A stretch of 10,401 bases of DNA from Ileibacterium sp. GTDB taxonomy: Bacteria; Bacillota_I; Bacilli_A; Erysipelotrichales; Erysipelotrichaceae. The notes under the pieces are model-generated. The model did no database searches. It was not told where the DNA came from and saw only the letters and a list, made by a program, of their open reading frames with translations. How positions within the stretch are numbered: position 1 is the stretch's first letter; every line of letters begins with the position of its first letter. The position numbers and the translations under genes are program-made. Shown piece after piece: positions 6,395 to 10,401 of this stretch. Location of the stretch: assembly GCA_021443945.1 (NCBI GenBank), contig JABUSF010000011.1, positions 40,363 through 50,763 on the forward strand. The letters run 5' to 3'.

Positions 6395-6431
6395 AAACCT
6401 GCACCGGCCTTTTGGCCCTGCAGGTTTTTTT
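6395..6431 (+). terminator. Intrinsic terminator after ccpA
   Basis: AAACCTGCA (6395-6403) pairs with TGCAGGTTT (6419-6427). Inside this, GGCC (6406-6409) pairs with GGCC (6414-6417) around a TTTT loop, with a small asymmetric internal loop between the two stems. The 3' arm runs into seven T residues (6425-6431). It starts 7 nt after the ccpA stop. Confidence 0.93.
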
Positions 6432-6475
6432 GCGGATTTGCCTGAATCAGCATCAAAAGGGCTTTTGTCAATATC

Positions 6476-6484
6476 TGCTATACT
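6476..6484 (+). promoter_or_regulatory. Extended -10 promoter directly upstream of ybeY
   Basis: TGCTATACT fits the extended -10 form TGnTATAAT with one mismatch. No good -35 lies 16-18 bp upstream; a TTGTCA at 6465-6470 is only 8 bp away and is too close. The predicted start of transcription (about 6490-6492) coincides with the ybeY ATG at 6491. Confidence 0.55.
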
Positions 6485-6490
6485 GATTTC

Positions 6491-6949
6491 ATGGAAATAG
6501 TATATACACAGCAGACGGATCAGCTGCTGCCTTATGAAGGATATGAAAAAGACTTTGAACAGATTATGGAACGGGCTTTGAAGCTTTTGAATCGCCCGGA
6601 CAATATGGTCTGTTCCGTCATCTTCTGCGACCCGGATCAGATTCATGAGATCAACCGGGACTATCGAAACATTGACCGTCCTACGGACGTCATTTCCTTT
6701 GCCATGATGGATGATGATTCCAATATTTTTGTGGAAGAGGAAGAAGCTGAACTGGGAGATATTTTCATCAACCTGGCTGCTGCTCAGTCTCAAGCCCAAG
6801 AGTATGGCCATTCCGTTCGCCGGGAAACCTGCTTTTTGTTCTGTCATGGACTGCTGCATCTGCTTGGTTATGATCACATGGAGCCTGAAGATGAAAAGGT
6901 GATGTTTGCCCTTCAGGATGAAATTCTCGATGAAGTGGTTAGCCGGTAG
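6491..6949 (+). CDS. ybeY: Endoribonuclease YbeY (rRNA maturation factor)
   Basis: YbeY is a zinc-dependent single-strand endoribonuclease involved in 16S rRNA 3'-end maturation and ribosome quality control. The 152-residue length is normal. The metal site HGLLHLLGYDH spans residues 119-129, with histidines 119, 123 and 129 in the family pattern HGxLHLxGYDH. The upstream block INRDYRNIDRPTDVISFAM (54-72) is also diagnostic. The distance from the start to that block agrees with other YbeY proteins, which supports the ATG at 6491. There is no Shine-Dalgarno before this ATG, and a promoter-like -10 ends only 6 nt upstream. It is the first gene of the ybeY-dgkA-era-recO operon. In many Firmicutes phoH precedes ybeY; here the preceding gene is ccpA behind a terminator. 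Confidence 0.96.
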   Translation: MEIVYTQQTDQLLPYEGYEKDFEQIMERALKLLNRPDNMVCSVIFCDPDQIHEINRDYRNIDRPTDVISFAMMDDDSNIFVEEEEAELGDIFINLAAAQSQAQEYGHSVRRETCFLFCHGLLHLLGYDHMEPEDEKVMFALQDEILDEVVSR

Positions 6950-7289
6950 ATTTCGCTGCTCCTTTCAGGGGCTGAAGGACGGAATCTTCAAAGATTGCAG
7001 CATCCGGTTTCAGTTTGTACTGGGGCTGATGGCTCTGGCGGCGGGCTGGATTCTGCGCATTACCAAAGAGGAATGGCTGTGGGTTTTGCTGTGCATTGCT
7101 TTGGTCATTTCCTTCGAGTTTATCAACTCATGCATTGAAAAAACCGTAGACTACATTTCACTGGAGCATAATCCTCAAGCCGGCCAGATTAAGGATATGG
7201 CAAGCACGGCGGTTTTAATCGTCAGCCTCTTTGCCCTGATTGTGGCCTGTTTGATCTTTATCCCCAGACTGATGATATGGATTGGATGA
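6930..7289 (+). CDS. dgkA: Diacylglycerol kinase / undecaprenol kinase family membrane protein
   Basis: A 119-residue integral membrane protein of the DgkA family. Gram-positive members mainly phosphorylate undecaprenol, helping to supply the lipid carrier for cell-wall synthesis. The N-terminal amphipathic segment RFRCSFQGLKDGIF is followed by three predicted membrane helices at about residues 26-42, 47-65 and 91-113. The family core EFINSCIEKTVDYI is at 63-76, with Glu63, Asn66, Glu70 and Asp74 in the expected pattern, and IKDMASTAVL at 87-96. I chose the ATG at 6930 because MKWLAGRFRC resembles family N-termini; the upstream in-frame ATG at 6918 would add four residues and cannot be excluded. 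It overlaps ybeY by 20 nt in another frame. The usual Firmicute neighbour cdd (cytidine deaminase) is absent between this gene and era. Substrate preference is inferred from lineage. Confidence 0.88.
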   Translation: MKWLAGRFRCSFQGLKDGIFKDCSIRFQFVLGLMALAAGWILRITKEEWLWVLLCIALVISFEFINSCIEKTVDYISLEHNPQAGQIKDMASTAVLIVSLFALIVACLIFIPRLMIWIG

Positions 7290-7302
7290 AAGTGAGGAAC
7301 CT

Positions 7303-8199
7303 ATGGAAGATTATAAATCCGGCTTTATTGCCATTGTCGGCCGGCCGAACGCAGGCAAGTCGACTCTTATGAACGCGCTGCTGAAAGAAAAAGTAGCCAT
7401 TATGTCTGACAAGCCAAACACCACCCGCAACAACATTGCCGGGATCCTGACCAAACCGGACGTTCAGTACGTGTTTATGGATACTCCAGGCATTCATAAA
7501 CCTCAGCAGCAGCTGGGACGGGTGCTCAATAAAAATGCCTATATTGCCATGGAAGATGCGGATGTCATTGGATGGATCATTGATGTGACCCAGGCTTTTG
7601 GCCCTGGAGATGAATTCATTCTCAACCGTATTAAAACGCTGGACAAACCGGTCATTCTGCTGGTGAACAAAACCGATAAACTCAGCAAGGAAAAGCTTTT
7701 GAAGCGCTTGATGTACTGGCAGAACATCTACGATTTCAAGGAAATCGTTCCTATTTCCGCCAAGGAAAAAGACAATCTGGATGAGCTGCTCAAGGTGTTT
7801 AAGGAATATCTGCCGGAATCTTATCCCCTGTATCCGGAAGAAATGAAAAGCGACCACGATTTGAACTTCCAGCTGTGCGAACTGGTACGTGAAAAAATCC
7901 TGTTTAAAACCCACGATGAAATTCCTCATTCCATTGCCGTCATCCTGGAAGACAAAAAGGAAGTGGACGGCAAAATGTATCTGGCGTTCCTGGTCATTGT
8001 GGACCGGGATTCCCAGAAAGGAATTCTGATCGGCAAGCAGGGAAGCATGGTTCGTGACATTCGTCTGGCAGCCCAGAAGGAAATCCGGGAAAAACTCCAT
8101 ATGCCAGTGGATGTAGAACTGTACGTCCGGGTGGAAAAAAACTGGCGCAACCGGGAAAACAAGATCAAGGAATTTGGTCTCGATGAACTCTCTGAATAA
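7303..8199 (+). CDS. era: GTPase Era
   Basis: Era is an essential GTPase that binds the 3' end of 16S rRNA and assists 30S subunit assembly. The 298-residue length fits the family. Visible motifs are the P-loop GRPNAGKST (13-21), the G2 region NTTRNNIAGILT (39-50), DTPG (60-63), NKTD (122-125) and SAK (152-154). The C-terminal KH domain has its GKQG loop at 244-247 and the conserved IREKLHMPVDVELYVRVEKN stretch (261-280). I chose the ATG at 7303, preceded by GAGGA at 7294-7298; a TTG 21 nt upstream in frame lacks support. The start is 13 nt after the dgkA stop, and the 3' end overlaps recO by 17 nt. Together with ybeY in the same operon it forms a small-subunit rRNA maturation set. Confidence 0.97.
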   Translation: MEDYKSGFIAIVGRPNAGKSTLMNALLKEKVAIMSDKPNTTRNNIAGILTKPDVQYVFMDTPGIHKPQQQLGRVLNKNAYIAMEDADVIGWIIDVTQAFGPGDEFILNRIKTLDKPVILLVNKTDKLSKEKLLKRLMYWQNIYDFKEIVPISAKEKDNLDELLKVFKEYLPESYPLYPEEMKSDHDLNFQLCELVREKILFKTHDEIPHSIAVILEDKKEVDGKMYLAFLVIVDRDSQKGILIGKQGSMVRDIRLAAQKEIREKLHMPVDVELYVRVEKNWRNRENKIKEFGLDELSE

Positions 8200-8932
8200 A
8201 GAGGGGGAAGTATCCGGGCTGGTTCTGTCGGTCATAGAATATAAGGACAGAGACGGCATTGTAAAACTGGCAAAGGAAGACGAAATTGTTTCTGTTTTTG
8301 CCAGGGGAATTCAAATTCCTTCCAGCAAAAACGCCAGGCTTTGTCAGCCGTATTCCAAAGTCACTCTGGAATACGATCCAAAGTATTCCAGAGACATGCT
8401 GTATCTGATCAAAGGCACGCTGGATTATTCAAGTGCCCATGTTCAGGATGACCTTGAAATTCAGACCCTTTGTCAGATCATCAGCCAGCTGATCGAATAC
8501 CGGGGCATCAACCCGGCGATCTACCGTCATCTGGAAAAGATGTGGCTGAAATTTGATGGTTCGGACCGCAATGGCGGTTTTTTGCAGGCTGCGTATCTGC
8601 TGGCAGAACTGTGCAGAAAAGAGGGCATCGAGCCGTATGTGAAAAGCTGTGTGGAATGCGGCCGGACCGACCAGATTGAGGCCCTGGATTTTTCGGCGGG
8701 CGGTCTGGTCTGCAAAGAACATCGGCCGGCTCAAGTCAAACCCTGGCCGAAAAAAAGAATGCAGCAGCTGGTGGCCTTAATTCGCTCCAAAGGGGCGCAT
8801 GAAGACTATCTGGAGGACAATTTTAACTGGGATGCTCCATGGATTCTGCTGATGCTGGACTGGATTTCCTGGCATCTGGATTTGCAGCTTCCTTCCATTG
8901 AGTTCTTCAGAACAGTCAGTCATATGAAATAA
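8183..8932 (+). CDS. recO: DNA repair protein RecO
   Basis: RecO works with RecR to load RecA on SSB-coated single-stranded DNA in the RecFOR pathway, and also anneals DNA strands. The 249-residue protein has the N-terminal OB fold, starting with EGEVSGLVLSVIEYKDRDGIV (split across residues 7-27), a helical middle region, and a predicted zinc site CVEC at 156-159 plus CKEH at 177-180. The last ligand position is His in place of the commonest Cys. The family's GG.L.C pattern is present as GGLVC (173-177). I chose the ATG at 8183, with AAGGA at 8168-8172 upstream, over a TTG three codons earlier. It overlaps the end of era by 17 nt. It is the last gene before a terminator, and the era-recO order is common in Firmicutes. 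Confidence 0.94.
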   Translation: MNSLNKEGEVSGLVLSVIEYKDRDGIVKLAKEDEIVSVFARGIQIPSSKNARLCQPYSKVTLEYDPKYSRDMLYLIKGTLDYSSAHVQDDLEIQTLCQIISQLIEYRGINPAIYRHLEKMWLKFDGSDRNGGFLQAAYLLAELCRKEGIEPYVKSCVECGRTDQIEALDFSAGGLVCKEHRPAQVKPWPKKRMQQLVALIRSKGAHEDYLEDNFNWDAPWILLMLDWISWHLDLQLPSIEFFRTVSHMK

Positions 8933-8936
8933 TGCG

Positions 8937-8966
8937 AAAAAGGTGGAAACGCCTTTTTTTCTTTTT
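8937..8966 (+). terminator. Intrinsic terminator after recO, GAAA tetraloop
   Basis: AAAAAGGTG (8937-8945) pairs with CGCCTTTTT (8950-8958), with one G-T wobble, around a GAAA tetraloop (8946-8949). T-rich sequence continues to 8966. It lies 4 nt after the recO stop. Confidence 0.9.
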
Positions 8967-8981
8967 CACCTTTTTCTGATT

Positions 8982-9012
8982 TTGCCTTTGCTTCTTTAGA
9001 ATTGTGTATACT
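8982..9012 (+). promoter_or_regulatory. Probable promoter of the lipoprotein gene
   Basis: TATACT (9007-9012) is a good -10. The best -35 candidate is TTGCCT (8982-8987) with a long 19-bp spacer, so the -35 is uncertain. Predicted transcription starts near 9019, leaving a leader of about 33 nt with a strong Shine-Dalgarno at 9038-9043. Confidence 0.45.
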
Positions 9013-9051
9013 GAAAATAGAACCGGATGGTTTTTTTAAGGAGAAAGGTTT

Positions 9052-9513
9052 ATGAAATTTGTAAAAGCACTTGCATCGGCTGCAATTGCAGCCTCCGTTT
9101 TTGCAGGGTGCTCAAGTGCCAAAAAAACGGAAACAAGCAATCCTGTCACCCATACCTGCACCACGACCATGTCTGGTATGGAAGTCACGCTGAAACTCCA
9201 TGCTCCCTCTGAAACAGATGATGTAACAAGCATGGACATGATCATCAATATGCCGGCGGAATTCTTTGGGATGTCTGATTTAAGCACCATTACAGAAGAT
9301 ATGGTGGATGCTTTAAAACCAACTCTTGCAGAAGGACTCGGGCTGCCTGAAGAAAAAATCGTGGCTACGGTGAACGACGAAAAAGTTGAAGTTTCCATTA
9401 AACTGGAAGGCGATAACATCAAACAGACTCTGTCTCTTCAGGAAAATGCCAACCTGGCAATGGACTCGCTGCTGAAGGAACTGAAAGCAGACGACTTCGC
9501 CAAATGCGACTAA
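9052..9513 (+). CDS. Small secreted lipoprotein, uncharacterised (weak YehR/DUF1307 resemblance)
   Basis: A 153-residue protein with a short type II signal peptide: positive residues K2 and K5, a hydrophobic Ala-rich core, and the lipobox VFAGC with Cys20 as the lipidation site. The mature part would be attached to the outer face of the cytoplasmic membrane. It starts with a Ser/Lys/Thr linker and continues as a mostly beta-looking domain with Met- and Thr-rich segments. Only two cysteines remain after the lipidated one: Cys36 (HTCTTT) and Cys152 (KCD at the C-terminus). They could form a disulfide joining the domain ends. The pattern of a CT..-type start and an ELKAD...C end recalls small Firmicute lipoproteins of the YehR/DUF1307 type, but I cannot confirm membership. 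AAGGAG at 9038-9043 is well placed. It is a single-gene transcription unit. Confidence 0.88.
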   Translation: MKFVKALASAAIAASVFAGCSSAKKTETSNPVTHTCTTTMSGMEVTLKLHAPSETDDVTSMDMIINMPAEFFGMSDLSTITEDMVDALKPTLAEGLGLPEEKIVATVNDEKVEVSIKLEGDNIKQTLSLQENANLAMDSLLKELKADDFAKCD

Positions 9514-9534
9514 TTTGAATCTTTTACGCAATTC

Positions 9535-9558
9535 AGAGAGCGGTTTCGCTCTCTTTTT
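9535..9558 (+). terminator. Intrinsic terminator after the lipoprotein gene
   Basis: A perfect 8-bp stem, AGAGAGCG (9535-9542) with CGCTCTCT (9547-9554), closes a GTTT loop and is followed by T residues to 9558. It begins 21 nt after the stop codon. Confidence 0.93.
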
Positions 9559-9586
9559 GTATCTTGTGCAATTGGATGCCTAAAGA

Positions 9587-9595
9587 TGTTAAAAT
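9587..9595 (+). promoter_or_regulatory. Extended -10 promoter of the PP2C gene
   Basis: TGTTAAAAT fits TGnTATAAT with one mismatch. The -35 is poor (TTGTGC at 9564-9569 has a 20-bp spacer). It lies between the preceding terminator and the Shine-Dalgarno AAGGAAG at 9606-9612, with a predicted transcription start near 9602. Confidence 0.45.
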
Positions 9596-9619
9596 GGGAA
9601 AGGAAAAGGAAGTAAAATT

Positions 9620-10363
9620 ATGATCCTCGAATTTGCAAGTGTGATCGGCACCCTGCACGAAAACTTCGGCCTTCCCAATCAGGACTGCGCAGTTACCTTT
9701 CAGTCTGAAGACTGGTACGGAGCGGTTGTCTGTGATGGTGTTTCTTTGAATTCAAAACACGAATTTTCAAACAGCGAAATCGCATCTGCCTGGTGCGCTG
9801 CCTTTATCAAAGATTATCTGCCTGAACGATTAAAGGATCTTGACGACGGCCAGGTTCTTCCTTTGCTTGGCGAAACGTTTGAAGAATGCGATGCCGGGCT
9901 GAAAGCCTGGCTGTTTGCCATGGGAATTCCATATTATGACTGCCAGACTACGGTGCTTTGCATGCTGCTGCATGAGGGCTCCTTGTACACAGCACTGGCA
10001 GGGGATGGCGGAGTCATCTATATGTGTGCGGACGGCAGCGTTGGATTAATGATTACCAAAGAGAAAGTTTCCGCTTCCGTCTCTCCCATCTGTCATCCGG
10101 ATGGGTGGCGTTTTATGAAATATACAGAACCCGGCAATCCCGTCATTAAGGCTCTGGCGGCAACAGACGGTATTTTCGATCAAATTTTTGCCAATCAGGA
10201 TGGACGCCGATACATCAATGCCCGCAAAGTCAGTGAACTGTTCGGCCTGGATCAGATTGATCCTGCCAGGAGGAAGAACTGGCTGGAAAATCAGGCAGCT
10301 TCCATTGAAAGCCATGATGACCGCACCCTGGCTCTCATCATTGACGACTCAAAAAGGGAATAA
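9620..10363 (+). CDS. PP2C-family serine/threonine protein phosphatase, stand-alone
   Basis: PP2C (PPM) enzymes are metal-dependent protein phosphatases acting on phospho-Ser/Thr. The 247-residue length equals a single catalytic domain. Metal-site and core motifs appear in order: PNQDCAV (19-25), VVCDGVS with Asp39-Gly40 (36-42), CQTTVLC (108-114), ALAGDGGV (125-132), ATDGIFD with Asp183 (181-187), and HDDRT with Asp233/Asp234 (232-236). All key acidic residues are therefore present and the enzyme is probably active. There is no signal peptide or membrane segment, so it should be cytoplasmic. The N-terminus lacks the G.vR..NeD pattern of PrpC/Stp1 phosphatases, pointing to the divergent PP2C_2 group. 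AAGGAAG precedes the ATG by 7 nt. It has its own promoter and terminator, and no kinase gene is adjacent inside the window, so its substrate is unknown. Confidence 0.85.
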   Translation: MILEFASVIGTLHENFGLPNQDCAVTFQSEDWYGAVVCDGVSLNSKHEFSNSEIASAWCAAFIKDYLPERLKDLDDGQVLPLLGETFEECDAGLKAWLFAMGIPYYDCQTTVLCMLLHEGSLYTALAGDGGVIYMCADGSVGLMITKEKVSASVSPICHPDGWRFMKYTEPGNPVIKALAATDGIFDQIFANQDGRRYINARKVSELFGLDQIDPARRKNWLENQAASIESHDDRTLALIIDDSKRE

Positions 10364-10369
10364 GTGCAT

Positions 10370-10393
10370 AAATCCTGCTTCGGCAGGATTTTT
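10370..10393 (+). terminator. Intrinsic terminator after the PP2C gene, TTCG tetraloop
   Basis: AAATCCTGC (10370-10378) pairs perfectly with GCAGGATTT (10383-10391) around a stable C(TTCG)G loop, followed by T-rich sequence. It starts 7 nt after the stop codon, so the phosphatase gene is monocistronic at its 3' side. Confidence 0.93.
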
Positions 10394-10401
10394 ATTTGGG
10401 G

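Noticed and set aside
6465..6484. TTGTCA and TATACT as a -35/-10 pair before ybeY
   Set aside because: The spacer is only 8 bp, too short for sigma-70-type recognition; the extended -10 reading is better.
5738..6877. 379-codon open frame on the minus strand across the ccpA end, the terminator and ybeY
   Set aside because: It is antisense to two well-supported conserved genes, its product is Phe/His/Ile-rich with no recognisable motif, and I see no start signal. Long open antisense frames follow from the codon use of the + strand genes.
7258..8259. 333-codon open frame on the minus strand opposite era
   Set aside because: It is wholly antisense to era with its full set of GTPase and KH motifs, and the translated product has no domain features.
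1..10401. Mobile element, phage, defence system, CRISPR array or RNA gene
   Set aside because: I found no transposase, integrase, direct repeat array or tRNA/rRNA-like segment. Every large open frame is a housekeeping or small unknown gene in operon context.

Overview
The window reads as an ordinary chromosomal core region of a low-to-moderate GC Firmicute. All genes lie on the + strand, genes within operons are tightly packed, and each of the five transcription units ends in a clear intrinsic terminator. Gene content and order follow the Bacillus subtilis block pepV/ytjP - trmB - ytpP - (sftA) - murC - ytxG - ytxH - ccpA, as I recall it, followed by the ybeY-dgkA-era-recO cluster. The protein sequences are divergent from Bacillus. 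The short, reduced versions of these blocks suggest Erysipelotrichia or a close relative, but that placement is an inference from general resemblance and was not tested.

Region 1 (1-3905): the 3' part of a PepV-type dipeptidase, then trmB, a YtpP-like thioredoxin, an unrecognised acidic Pro/Ala-rich protein, and murC. Neighbours overlap or lie 2-3 nt apart, so this is one operon. It ends at a hairpin that contains the murC stop codon in its loop.

Region 2 (3906-6431): a regulatory stretch of about 215 bp with alternating TTTGAAA/TTTCAAA inverted repeats (one nearly a CcpA cre box), an extended -10 promoter and a second inverted repeat. It drives a three-gene operon: a membrane-anchored DUF948 (YtxG-like) protein, an unrecognised helical protein, and a LacI-family regulator that carries the CcpA signature.

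Region 3 (6432-8966): an extended -10 promoter placed so close to the ybeY ATG that the mRNA may be leaderless. It is followed by overlapping ybeY, dgkA, era and recO (rRNA maturation, lipid-carrier kinase, ribosome assembly GTPase, recombination mediator) and a GAAA-loop terminator.

Region 4 (8967-10401): two single-gene units, a small lipoprotein and a stand-alone PP2C-type phosphatase, each with its own promoter and terminator.

The most interesting points are the protein at 1803-2570, which sits where Bacillus has the DNA translocase gene sftA and looks like a translocase N-terminus without its motor; the cre-like palindrome upstream of the operon that encodes CcpA itself; and the possible leaderless start of ybeY. 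I see no mobile element, CRISPR array, tRNA or rRNA. No stretch of more than 300 bases lacks a gene; the longest gap is 3890-4120.
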